Positions 1 through 13,500 of a stretch of 64,000 bases of DNA are shown here, piece by piece (positions within the stretch are counted from its first letter, which is position 1; each line of letters opens with the position of its first letter). Made by a program: the position numbers and the translations under genes. The notes under the pieces are model-generated. The model saw only the letters and a program-made list of their open reading frames with translations. It was not told the DNA's origin and searched no databases. This DNA is from Rhabdornis inornatus (Eukaryota > Chordata > Aves > Passeriformes > Rhabdornithidae): contig VWZS01000638.1 in assembly GCA_013397075.1 (NCBI GenBank), positions 2,430,825-2,494,824 of the forward strand, in the 5' to 3' direction.

Positions 1-3000
1 CTTTGGATATAATTGTGTTGTGAAAATGACACAATGATTACTGAAATATTTTTTAAAATTTACAAGTAAGACTTAAAAGAAAGATCACACACTATAAAAG
101 TATATATGTAGATTTACATGTACAAGTTAGCAACTAAAAGGTAGTAAATCTGTCACCCAATAATGCATCAGAATAACAAAAACCAAAACCCTCCTCCTTA
201 CTCATGCCAAAATAAAGAATGAATTATAAAGTTCTCATACAGGAGAGGTGCCTTCTGAGACTAACACATTCTTTCCAATTCAGGATGCAGAAAAATTAAT
301 TTGCTACCCAGCCAAATTGCTCTACTACCATCCAGGTACAGGAATGTTTCCCCTTGTGATTTACCAGAGGCAAATTTCAGATGCTCAGCTCTTTGAGACA
401 ATGGTTATATTCTAATCAAAGCACCACTCAGTTGTGAGAAAAATCGAAGTACAACTATGCTAAAAGAAATTAAAACATATAACTATTAAAACATGTATTT
501 TATTTTTTTTGAGTAGGAATGGTTTCTTGGTATTTTTTTTCCCATATTCTCCAAAACAATTTCCAGTAAAAGCTCCCTGAATAAACTGAAAATCTGTCAT
601 TCAACTTACCCTACTAACAGATTAAAAAAAGGAATGTTTTGGGGAATGTGTTGCATAAGCCTAATTTTCATCTGCCAGACAACTGGCATTCATTAAGTTC
701 TGTATTAAATTTTCTCATATATATTCCTCATATTCCTTGATACCTATGTATTCCCTCCAGATAGCAAATACTTGTGAAGTGTGGACAGCCAAAGAGTAAG
801 AAACATTAAAATAGGTTTGTGTTACCTTTAAAGAGTACTGCTTCAAACCACATGCAAAGGAAAGTCTTTTGATATGAAATATTTCCAAGCTTCAGGTGTT
901 TTCAGAATTAATTTGCAGAATTTTCATTCTTCAAGGTGCATAAAAATGGGATAAAGTCTACTGACATGTTGGTTATTACCCAGTAACTTCTGAAATGCAA
1001 ATACTTAGAAGATATCTCACAATGTTTTCTATAAGCACACAAAACAAAAATGGAGAGGGAAGTGGCTCTATCTGGTAACTGCACCTTAGCTCATTTCTGT
1101 TGCATATTCAGAAGCATGTAATTGTTTAAGATACTATCTTTTTTTCTGCACAAAAGGAACTTGGTTACTTGCAAATTGCAAATCCTGAGCCAAATTCAAC
1201 ACGCTGTGATGCTGTAAGAGGATTTTCAAATTTTAACCATCTCATTCATGAGAAAACACAACTCAAAATCAACTTGAGTATCTGGACTGAGGCACAGCCA
1301 CACTTGGGCTTAGTTATTTTATTCAGAACTTCAGTATATCAAAGAGACATCTAAATCTCAAGTTGTCTGCATTTTGCAAGAAACAACAAAATCATTTATT
1401 TATTTTCAAAAAGCAGAGATCCAATTTAACCCAGCCCACCATAGAATTAAAAATAACTACTCATCTCAAGAAATGTGTTTAACAGTGGGAAAAGGGAAAA
1501 AACAGTTGTGAAATATGTCTGGCCACCAGCTGTAAAGCTGACTGTAAATGCCTTTCTGCTTAAAAACTATTTTAGTATTTTGGGCAAATATTTGTAGTTA
1601 TTGTTAATAGGGGTGGGAACCTTTGAGGCTGCTCAAATTCCAAACCAGTGTTTCTTAAACTAAAATATTTATGGCTCCACAGAGTAAGACATGATTAAAG
1701 TCACTTGTCTCACATCTAAGAATAAGCAGATTATCTAGACAGGACTTGGATGAAACCTACTTAATGGTGCACAGGAAGCCTAACACCTGACCATTTTGCA
1801 GTCAATACTGTTCAGGTACTCAAGATACAGCAAATGGCTCTGGAAAAACAGTGACAGCTTGAAATTCTGGACAAATTTACACTCTCCTTAAATTCTGACT
1901 GGACACATTCCCAGTGGAAAAGAATATTTCTTTCAGGTTTCTCCGTTGTTTTCTTCAAGGTTTTCTGTGCCATAGGAGCAACAAATTTTCAGGTAAAAAA
2001 AAATAAAATGGGAAAACCCTCGTTTTCTTTTGCTACTTAGGCTTATAATGAGAATTCCAAGCCAATAAAGGTAGAGAAAACTTTCTGCAAGAGTAACATT
2101 TTAAAAGCCATCTGTTAAGTGACCTAACACACCTTTCATGTCAGTAAATGAGTGTCAACAGATGTGCTTTTTTAACTGAGGAACTTCCTTACCCCCAGTT
2201 TACTACACTGTACTGACCAGCAATATCAAAAGGTGTCAGTAGAGTTATGAAACCCAGGAGAGGCTAATCTAACAGCAACCAAAAAAAATACCCACCTGCA
2301 GTTTTCTTTTCCAGGAGGTGTACCATAAAACCCTGCATCCTCTCCACAGAACATATTTTCTCTATATTTTCCAATAGAAATGCCTCTACCTTTAGAATTC
2401 TGAGTCAAGCATGCCTCTTGCTATCCCAGCCTCCTGGAAAGACTATTCTCCCTGCCTGCTCCAGTAGCCTCAGCTTTCCCTCTCTTACACCTGCCTAACT
2501 CCTCAAAGACCTTTTGACCTGTCAGCTAAACCTCCAGGGCTCTATAGCTTTTGGCTTGTTCTTTTCCCATAAAGACAGTTCAAAAGAATGTATGGACATT
2601 GCCTTAATACTGGTTTGGGTACGCCTGCCTAAAAAGAAAAAAACCAGTCCTCCTCTCTTAGGAAGAAAATACAGGGGGCTAACCAAAAAAGGACTACCAT
2701 AAGAAAAGTTGCAGGTGTAAAGCAGAAAAAAGCTGAAGATCAGCATGTCTGCCTTGCTTTTTAGACATCTGGAAATCAAAATGGAAACACACAAGAGTTA
2801 GATGCAAGTATTTCCAATTTTGAATTAATAGAAAGGCAAGGAACAGGCAAGGAAACAAAACGGCTATAGTGTAAAAATTAATTTACAGTCAGCAAGGAAC
2901 TCAAGTTGCAACATAGAAATGTTTCACATTAAATGTAAGAAGAAAGGAAATAAAGGGCCTTAATGAGAAAGAAGAGCAAGCAACGTACTCTGCTGAAGAT

Positions 3001-4512
3001 TGAAATACTCCATTCCTTTTGTCTACTGCCTTCATAAAAATGGTGATACCTGATCACAAGTTGATAAGTAGTAGGGCCTGAGGGTGAGGTTAAATTTACT
3101 GCATCTAGAGAGCTAAATGAACAATCCATGAAGTATTAGTGATCATTTTTGCAAACCGATTATCTTGGGGGTTAGAGAATACCTGAGGGCTGTAGTGGAG
3201 AAAACAGAAAATAAATCTTTAAAGTGGGTCAAAAAGAATGATACAGAGAATCTGTATATCAATTAAATTTATATTCTTATGTAAGAATTAGAGCAAGTTA
3301 TTAAAAGGACAATTTATAGCATCCAGAGGACATGAAAGCTGTAAAACAAAGGCTAACATGAATTTGCCAAGCACATGCTTCTGTCAAAGCCTCTAACTGA
3401 ACAGCTTGTGTAATGTTCACAGCAATAGATCTACTAAATCTCAACCACAGAAAAGCTTATATAATGTTTGGGTGCTATCCAGTGTTACATTTCCATTAAC
3501 AATGTCTGTAAAATTAATTATATCAAGGCAATGTGGTTCAAAACTAAAACCCAGTGACCATATTAACATCTTATTATCAAGGTGGAAAGGAAGTGGCCAT
3601 AATTCATTTAATGTATAGCTTAGAAAACAGTATAGAACATATTCATTTGAAATTTGCAAGGGCCAACTTAAGTTAAAACAGAATCACCTTGGTAACTAGA
3701 GAAATAGTTTTAATAACAATACATAAAAGTGCAAATTAATGTAAGAAATCAAATGGAAAAATACAAAAAGGAGGAAGAACAGCTAGGCAGCAATACAGTG
3801 GGAATAGATCTGGTGATTATAGTTGTTCCAAACTAAATAGGTATCAACCCTCTGGTACTGTACTAGGACAGAAAAGCATTTTCAAACTGCACCAGTCTAA
3901 TAAGATAGAAACTGTTCTTCTAAAATTTGTCTTGCTCTAGTCATTAGAAGATAGAACACTTAACTTAAGGACCAAATTTTCACAAATTCATTCTTGCACA
4001 TCTGAAAAGTGCATACCAATCATTGGAAACAACACACATTTTTCTTGAGAAATCTATTTACTTGCCTGTAGTATGCTTCTTAGTTTTTATATCTATACAC
4101 ATTACAAGTTGAGAGTAAATTATTGTTTGAAAATTTGTCCTTGGATGCTCAGAAAAAAAACACCTTTGAAATAAAATTTTATCTACTTTTTCCCAGCCAT
4201 AACTGCTTCGACGTAATGTTTGATAATTTAATATTTGAATATACTCCTTCAATATTTACACTTTCAGTTTCTTAATGCATACTTGAGATTTCTACTTCTC
4301 ACATTCTCTATCATGTTTTAGTGGCTGTAGCGAAAACAGGAAGCACTTCTCAGGTGTTCAAATAAACAGGTGCTGACATCAAAATCAAAACTTGAAATTA
4401 ATATTCCAGATATTAATTAGCACAAGAGAAATTTACTGTAATAGACAATTCTCAGAACAAGGTATATCAATTGAGCATATCATAGTAGCAATGAATCCTG
4501 TCAGAGTCTTAC
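1..4512. other. SLC41A2 intron (downstream of coding exon 7)
   Basis: This AT-rich sequence contains no exon that I can match to the missing C-terminal part of SLC41A2, on either strand. The short open frames here show no codon bias or family resemblance. I see no clear mobile element. Confidence 0.7.
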
Positions 4513-4592
4513 CATTAATTACTGGGGTATAAACAACAATTCCAACCAAGTTAGGATCAGATACAGTTGTGTCCAGAATAAGGCCACCAATA
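4513..4592 (-). CDS. SLC41A2: SLC41A2 coding exon 7 (residues 392-418), last one in the window
   Basis: The exon is 80 nt and encodes IGGLILDTTVSDPNLVGIVV followed by YTPVING. It ends one base into a Gly codon, with donor GTAAGA starting at 4512. The expected continuation (family sequence GIGGNLVAIQ) is not visible in 1-4512. Confidence 0.94.
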
Positions 4593-7500
4593 CTGAAAAC
4601 AAAGTACAATATTTAACATAAGGCAAGCAAGACCATTAAATAGTATTTTAAAAATTTTATAGCAATATGATTTAGATCATCTTCAAGCCAGGACTTTAAT
4701 CTCATCTTTCCCCTGTGCCATTACCCCATTCTGAGCCACAGACTAACATCAGTATAGGTATTCACTTTTTAAAATTGGCTTATTGTATAACAAAGACCAC
4801 AGAGTATTAGCCAATTCCTCTACATTTAAGATTCATAACTTTCATTGGATTAAATAATCTCTTAGATCAGTGCTAAAATTCTAAAGCCTAAATTCTAGAG
4901 GCTGTCTCTTAAGTACAATCAAGCAAGATACACAGAGATACAGGATGACTATCAAGGTGCTTCCATGCAGCAAGACAAACAGACCTACCTGCTTATAATC
5001 ATGGCAGTTATAACAGGCTCCCATCCTGAATGGAGGACAGTTCTGGTAGCTGGGTGTTTGGCAGCTATGACAATCCCCATCGGAGTCAGAGCCAAAAAAA
5101 AGGCACCAACCAAAGGAGATACATAGTAATATGTCTCTAAAATATAATTAAGGAGAAAAAAAAAACAAAAAAACCACCTCTTTTACTCTCAAGATATTCC
5201 TACATTTTTTTAAAATTTAGAATTCTAAAATAAATTATGATCTACGCCATACAATTCAGGAATTTTAATAGTCTTTGTTACCATTACACCTGAAGTTTCA
5301 ACTACTGCACTAAACAACATGATTAATATCTGCCATCTGTGATCATTGTCTCTCATCTTCTCAAGGACAGAACCATCAGTACAAAGAAGGAATTTTAAAG
5401 AGGATTTTTGTAAGATGCTTTACGATAAAAAAATACAGTAAGGATGTAGAATAGAAAACATTATTTTGCAACTGAGGAAAAAATTTTAAAAGAAACTGAA
5501 TATAATGAAAGTGCATTTTGTCTTTATTCAAATTCTCAGCATATGTATACTCCCTTCCTCCCAAAGCAAGTAATATGGTAATCTTTCCAGAAATAGCATA
5601 TCTAAAAAGATTCAAGCACAATGTGCAAAATCAAGACGTTTCTATCAGTAGCTCAGTTGTTTCACAGCCACTCTGAGTCTGAAAATTAACAGGCAATTCT
5701 GCTGCTTGCACCTACCCATGAGAATTCCATCCTATTTCATAGGAATACAACTGCAAACACTGCTGAGTACCATCATAAAGCTGAGACTGTAAAGTGAACA
5801 GCTGCTTCCACAGAAAGAACACTACTTTTTTCTGATTACTTGGTTTTATAATCTCATCCTCACAGAAGCTACCACAGTGATCCAAGACTTCCTAATTCAA
5901 CATTGAGGTAAATAATGGAAAATTTATCGTATGTGTTTATCCACAGTTTATGTGTATAAGCTGTGCAAATATTCCACTTTTAAATATTTGTTTTATGAGA
6001 AGTGTGATCATGTACCTAATGTTAAAACACGTTTTGCTGAAACCTTCAAAACTTAGACAAGTCTTACAGCAAAATATATTTTGAATTAACAGGTTAAAAT
6101 AGTTAATATAGATCACACAAATACTACCAAAGAGAATATAAAAAATATTCTCACCCATGCATTATGGCTTTTTACAATGGCTGCAAATCCAAGCAATTAC
6201 TACTTTGATGTTACCTTAGTGGATCTCCTGAAAGAATTGCTGTAGTATTTTCAGAAGTTACTACCCTTCTGCACTGAGTAACAATCTCTGCAGCAGAGCC
6301 AGCAGAAAGCATAGTAAGTTATGTTTCCCTGGGCAAACTAAAAGTAGAAAGCTATTAGAATGAGAACAAGACAAAGTCTAAAAGAGAAGCATTTTTTCCT
6401 TTCTTTATCTAATTATTCTACAGTATATTACCTCCCTCTTCCTTTGTGGGGTCTATTTTTCCTCCTTTCACCTCTTTTTGTGACCTAAGAGATGGACCAG
6501 TGAGAATACTCAGCTCCAAGCTAACTCTTGGGAACAGTAAGGGATGTTTGTTTTTTGTTTTTTGTTTTTTTTTTTTCTAATCTATGGGAGACTCTACTGG
6601 TAGAACATCTTACCACAAAAATCTAAAAAGATTAATCTTGAGATCCATCTTTAATGGAAGGATAGGCATCTTCCTTTTCATATTTAATTCACAGAATAAG
6701 CAAATGAATTTTACAATAGCTGAAGAATGGGAAGAGAAAACAAATGAATTCTCTTTTAGGGCTCATTTCACTCCATTTTTATTAGATTTATAGCAGGCAG
6801 CTTACATGCGAAAAGGCATCTTGCTCAAATAATGCAGCCTCTAGTAGAAGTTAGAGGTAAACTGGAAATACTCTGCTTCAAAACAACGGGTAAGAACCTG
6901 AAAACAATAATGTGAATCACACAATTTTTCTTCTCAATCCAAATCAAACATATAAGGGAGCTAAATGCATATTCTGTGAGAAAAAAATTGAAAGCTTTAA
7001 AGGAGTTTTCAAATTATTACTGACAAATAATAGGCAACACAGACCTTCACATTTAATTCACTGAGTGTTCCTATTCCAGAGCACTTCTTGTGTTCTGTTG
7101 GAGGAACTGTGGCAGGTCCCAGAGATGGTCCTGGGGTGCCCTCTAGTGCTTTCCCCAGCTATTTAACAAGGATTCACAGACGGCTCTTTTTAGGGAGTTG
7201 TTAAGAACTGTTAACCTTTTACTACCTAAATCCCCTTGTCTGATAACTTCCTCACTATTTTTAAAGCACTCAGATGAATCTTGAAGAAATTATATATATG
7301 ATGGTGGCCAAACAAGGTGTTTCATTTGGCCATGGCCTAGGTAAAAATGCTACAGTCCTTTCCCCTGCCTCTTCAGGGTATGCCATAAAGTCTTGTTGTC
7401 TGAAAACTGAAAAAAATTCATCCCATGCAGAGAGCAGCAAGAGACCTATTTTGTTTCAGACCATTCCATTATTTAGGCTAATAAACCACAGGGGAAAACA

Positions 7501-10500
7501 GTTAATTCTGAACACAGTTCAGAAGTGAGTCCCACCCGTTTCATTACTACCTATAAACTGCAGATTTCTTTTTAGCATTCCTATTGGGCTTCTTCTAGCC
7601 CTGAAAAAGCACAGAAAGAACATAAGAAAGAACAACTGTGCTGGATGAGGCACATCCAGCTGGATGAGTTCTCAACTAGTCCAGTATCCTTTGTCAGACT
7701 ATGCCCAACAGTTCAGGCTTATGTAGAGAAGAAAGAAAAAATTACAGGTTTAGAGTGACGCTTCTTTCAGCATCATGCTCTGCCAGCTTCTGCTGAGGTT
7801 TCCATCAGGGATTCCATCTCTCAAGTCTCTATCTGCATCTGTCTGGTCAATATTCCTCAAAGGGTTCCTCTCTGTCTGGTTTATCCAAAGTTTTCTAAAA
7901 TCACTCTGGTCCTCCTAATACATCACAGCAGTAAGTTTCACATCCCACTCATGTACTGTGTAAAAAAATTTCATTAACGTTTTTTAACCCGTTGCCTAAT
8001 CATTCTCTGAATGCCTCTTCCCTGCCATTCACAACTTGATATACCTTTCCTGAGCTGAAGGTGCTCCATACTTTTATTCCTTGTTACTATTTCACAGTTC
8101 AAATACATGCATCTTGGAAAACACCTATTTCCAAGGGCTTCGTGGCATGTTCTTTCTTTAGAAAGACTCTCTTGTTTTCAAAAAGAAAGAAATACAATGA
8201 CATCGAAAAAAATACAAAGACCAGAAGGAGTCATTTTAGTGGTAACTACGTAATTACACACTTCACCAAAAGAGAACTATTTCTAGAAGACAGAAATCTG
8301 GGAGTAACTCTTGAAGCCTACTGATTCTTACCCCTACAGATGCGGGATCTGCTTTCCAGCTGCAGTGGCAGAGAAAAATGTCAGTGGTTATGATGGCCAT
8401 AAAAGCAGCAAAGGATCAGTTCAACCTGTACCCACTTCTTTTTTTATTTCTCTGAGACATATGAGAACACCTGTATATAGAAATGTAAACTTCTGAAAAT
8501 GTGTGAAAGGAAGAAAAAAGTCCAAGTTTCTTTACCCATCTTTTTTGGGGGGGTTTTGTGTTTTTTGTTTAGATTGATAGATTAAAAGGAATAGCATGTT
8601 ATAAGAGTTTTTCTCATCAAAAGAAAATAAAGAAGAAATGCTAAAAAAGATCTTCATCAATTTTCACTGTAAATTTGCAAACTTCCTAAAAAGAAGTGTT
8701 TAAAACAAATATTTGGAAAATAAAGTTATTAGAATATAATATGAAGGATTTAAATATAGTTATGAAATAACAATACTATTTAAGTTTTAACAAAAATAGA
8801 GAAAATATTTTTAAAATACTGCTTTTGCACACTGATACATTTAAGCTGACATCATGACAACAATTTCTAAACATGAAAAACCGAACACTGAAAAAACAAC
8901 TGCAAGTCACGCCATGGTAGCCTGAGTCTTACTAGATACTTTTTCTCGCTGATGTTGTAATACTTCCATATGAAAAGGTTTGGACAATGAGCTGTAAAAA
9001 CTATATGTGATGATATCAGCATCTCTGGTAAGTTATGGTCAACACAGTATTTTATCTGTGGTGTATTATACTGTAACTGTCTACAATCATGTCTTTTAAA
9101 ACACAATAAAATTTTAACTGTTTCTATGGAATTAGTTTCAGCAATGATTTAATTTTGAATAAGGCTCTTAACATTCTTTTCCCACAGTGAGAAAATGTTT
9201 TCACATTATTTGTTTCTTCATTATTATGGTTTGTACTTCACATGTAGGTTGACTGTGATATTGTCAAAGTCTTTCAGATATTCCTAGATTGTGCCAAAAT
9301 TCAGGTTAGTGACTTCTATGATTTCTTTTAAAAAGGGAAAAAATCATGGTACTCTAAGATTTACCATTTAATGGTATAAATGTTGACAAAAAGCAAGTCA
9401 GATAAAAGGTTTGCCGAACCTCTCCCTCCCAGCCTTCTCCCCACCCTCCTAAGCCAAAAAGGGTTCCTGGGGAGTTATACACACTTAAAAACACACTTAC
9501 CAAGGCAAGTGTACAGACCCTGACTTATCCATGCTAGTATGGCAAGGGTGATGAGATCTCCAAAACTTGCTGCTATAGGAGTGGCAACGTTGTCAGGATT
9601 AATACCAGTCTTCTTAGATCCAACAATAACTCCAACCATTATCACTCCTAAATTCAACAAAGAAGAGAGTACAGCAACTGTATCCACTGTTGCAATTCCA
9701 CAGAAAATTCCAAGATTATGGCAATTTCAAACCTGTTTTTCCCAGCATGATTGTTCTTCCCACCATCATCTGATGGATGACTGTGTTTTTTAAGTTTTAG
9801 CTATATTAAGAAATGGACACATACATTTAAAAAAAACACAGTAAGCACACAGAAAAAAACCCAAGAACCATCTGTACAACAAACTACTTCACTTGACTAG
9901 AATTAGCACTATTGAAATTGTAAGCAGCTATTTCCTGAAGAAAAAAATATGAAGTGCATTCTTTTCCAACCCTGGTAACTTCATCTGACTGAAATTTAAA
10001 TCAACCTAGGCTGAAAACAACATAAGATTAAATACTTTGACATCTGATATTAAGAGTAACTTCCCTCTCATCATATATTATATATAAGAACTTCAACTGC
10101 ATATGCTATCCTTTATGTTATATTATGTATGGTATGCTATGTTAGGAGTTCACTTTCAAAGAAACTGCCTAAGGAGTTATACACCAGGAAATTCTCTAAA
10201 GAAAAAACTGGAATGATCCTGTAGGACCACAATATTTCAAAAGCACCTATTTCACATGTAGGAGGACAAAGCTTAGAAAGTAATTTCCTGGACTGGCCAT
10301 CACCAGGACAAAAACCAAAGTTTCTCTGCATGTCCAAATCATATATGAGAAGTGTAAAAAATGCACTCATGTTCCCCAGTCCTCTTGCTGCCATTAATTC
10401 TGCACATGATCAAACTCAGTGACTTTCTAGTCACTAAAAAACATGTGCTCTTAATTCCATGCAAAACTTCAAGAATTTTGTAATTTTTGCATAAGTAAGC

Positions 10501-13500
10501 ATAGAAAAGCAGTAAAGCAAGGAGGTTACTCATTTTACTTGACTTGCTATTCTTAAGACTACTGATCATGTATTTTCATTAAGAACATGTCACAAGTAGA
10601 GGTACTTTCCTCCTCCCCTTCACATCCATTAAGTACAATCTTTTATGATTAAATGTTTCCTGGCAATTAGGAAGAGAATTAAATTCATCATGCCATATTG
10701 CTCCAGACAGACACTGGCACTGTTTGTAGTGCTGGACTTGAACTTGGTCCAAACCCTTCAAATAATGAGCCAAATTGTTCACTTCAGCCATAAAGCAGAG
10801 TACAAATTAACACACAAGCAGCACGGGCAACCTGCAACTTTGAATTCAGTTAAGCTAACACCCAGGATCACTTGAGTGTAATTATAAACAAGTTTTACTT
10901 GCTTAGTACTAAGAATATATCTTGTACATTAATGAATATAGAAGCAGGGGGAGAAGTTCTGCATCATAGTAGGTGAAGTCCCAAAACCATACTTTTTTAT
11001 TTGGATATGCTCAGGAGGTCATATAAATCAAAAGCTTTCCAAAGACTATGACAGGAGAAGAATGCAATATGCCCATCTATACGGAAATTGCAAAACGGCA
11101 TCTTATCCTCAGCTGGTTTTCAGATGTATTGTACCTTACTGGATTTAAATTTTAAAGGAATAGCAATGTAAGACACATTCTGCATCCACAGAAAAATAAA
11201 TAACTGCACAAAGTAACACATGCACCCCCTTTACCTTGTAAAAGAGACGCTATGAAGGCAGTTGCTACACTGCTGGAACACAGAAGGACGGAATGATCAA
11301 AGCGGTATTTGCCCTCTGGAATCCAGCCCAATATAACTGCTGCCACTGCTGCCAGAAAACCAACTACTGTTGCCTGAACCTGGAAAAGAAAGTGAATTCA
11401 TAAAATAACTGACAGACTTAGGAGGACCACAGAATCATTTTCTGTTAGCCTTTCCTCCTATCTACACTTACATGCCAGGTATAACAGGAGCATGCTCATC
11501 TGTTTTGTAGAAAGGATGATAACCTTGGATGATTAAGAAGAAAAATCTTAGGCCAGCAGAAAAGGATTTACCAGCATTTTACAGACTCCAGAACAGCAAA
11601 AGTAAAATCAGGGAGAGGAGCTCAGGATTTACAAGAAGCCAATGCCTGAAGAAGCTTCTAAACCACTTTAAGTAGTGAAGTCACAATATAAATATTTCAC
11701 CTGTGTTTTAGGAATGTTACATTATAACTTATGAATAAGAAATAGCTCTCAAAAAACAGCAGCTTTGGAGAACATGCACTCCTTTCCTCAAACGACCCAG
11801 CTATCTAAAATATTGTTTATTATCCAAAAGCTCCATCACATATTTCCTTTAAACATTGAATCCAATGCAAACACGGTACTAGAAACATTTGAAAGGTCAA
11901 ATTTAAAAGACTTTGCCAAATCTGAATTTTTTCTCTAATCACCCTCAGATCCTTTCTCAGGAAAAATTATGAAGGAAATACCCTTGGTACAGTCACAAAC
12001 ACTACTTTACCTCTTCTTCTAATAAATATAAGCAGAGCTACTTTCCCATTAACACTGTACATCTCCATACTTACCAGTGTTTGTGATTTAACTTTCTCAA
12101 TAACTTCACTCACTTACAAGAATTAATCCAATCAACTCATTATATTTACCTGTTTTAAGGCCAAATTGCCAATTATTAGGTTCCATTTCTCAATGGGAGA
12201 ATCCATTTTTCCAATATTTACCTATCAAGATTAGAAAAAAAAAAAAAATCAGACAGTTGAGGTTAAAATGGTATTATTTGAAAATACCCAGGATAATTTA
12301 GCTAATAAAATAAAATACTTTGATTAAGAAGAAGATATGTCTTTTAAAAATCAAACATTGCTTTTGATTTTAAATCATACTTACAGTATCCTTCCAAAAG
12401 CAGCTATATTTGGTGCAGTTTTACAAAGTAACTTATTTAACATTAGCTTGCTCTGCAAGATATAACAGCCACCTTACATTCCTGGACTGCCCAAGCACCA
12501 CCAGTGATTAGATCAGTGGCTGGAAGATCCCTTTACACTGAGCTTGTTCCTGTGGTGCTTAAATTCTGAAAATAAAAAATGCTAGACTCTAATACTCTTT
12601 AGCATTCCAACTTTTCATTTATACAATACAGCTAGAGATTTTTGATGCTATAAATGATGTAAGTCCAGTATTAAAGTAGTAGCTGAAAGATAACAAATAA
12701 ATTATTCTAAGAAATTTTAAAGTACATATATACCCTTTCACAATGTATTTCCTACTTTTGCTTTTTTTTGAGTTAGAGGACAAGATCTGATGAATAATAC
12801 AAATCACTACAGTATTACTGCCTTTAAAATAGCTTCCTTTTTGAGATAACAGAACATTTTTTACATGTTGAGCATAAATTTTAGTGGCTTTTCCTATACA
12901 ATACTAATTTATAAGATAACATACTTCTCAAAAAACAGAAAGACTTCATGCATATATTTTTCTTGGTAATTCCTTTTCAGTAGATTTCAATTCAATTTCT
13001 TTTACATTTTGTTTCATTTTGTGGTAGTAGTGACTTGAAAGGAGCAAATTATTAAAATAAATGCTAGTTTAAAAACAGAAATATAATAAGGCATTTTATC
13101 TCAATCACACTACAAATATTTTATAATGTTCAAACTACAGTGAAAGCTCTACAAATCCATCCAGTAAGTTTAGTACAGCAGTTGTTTCAGGAACTGCTGA
13201 TAAGAATCTCCATTGCATCCTTCTTAAACATACATATGCCAAATGAACAAAAAGGAAGGCTGTGGAGAGTTTCACTTCTCTCCTTTGAAAAAGTTTTGGA
13301 AAAGTATCCAAAAAATCCCTGTTAAAAAAAGTAATCTTGCAAAATGCTTAATCCGGCCTAAAGGTGAGCTCCTGCAAATGCCACAGCTCTTCTTTCTCCT
13401 GCTGTCACCTACACATTCACATTTGCTTTCTTGATCCAGCTCCATGACTGAGTTCACGGCACCAAAAATTTCCTGATTTGATGGAAAACATTTTTATTCA

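Larger units (their letters stand above)
4593..12149. other. SLC41A2 introns between coding exons 7 and 3
   Basis: These are the noncoding intervals 4593-4988, 5137-9500, 9648-11234 and 11380-12149. The 5137-9500 intron holds a T-rich low-complexity tract at about 6548-6577 and an ancient repeat remnant near 7.6-8.1 kb (listed separately). I recognise nothing else. Confidence 0.7.

Noticed and set aside
1..4512. Search for the remaining SLC41A2 C-terminal exons
   Set aside because: No segment encodes the expected GGNLVAIQAS or later helices in either strand, so these exons are taken to lie outside the window.
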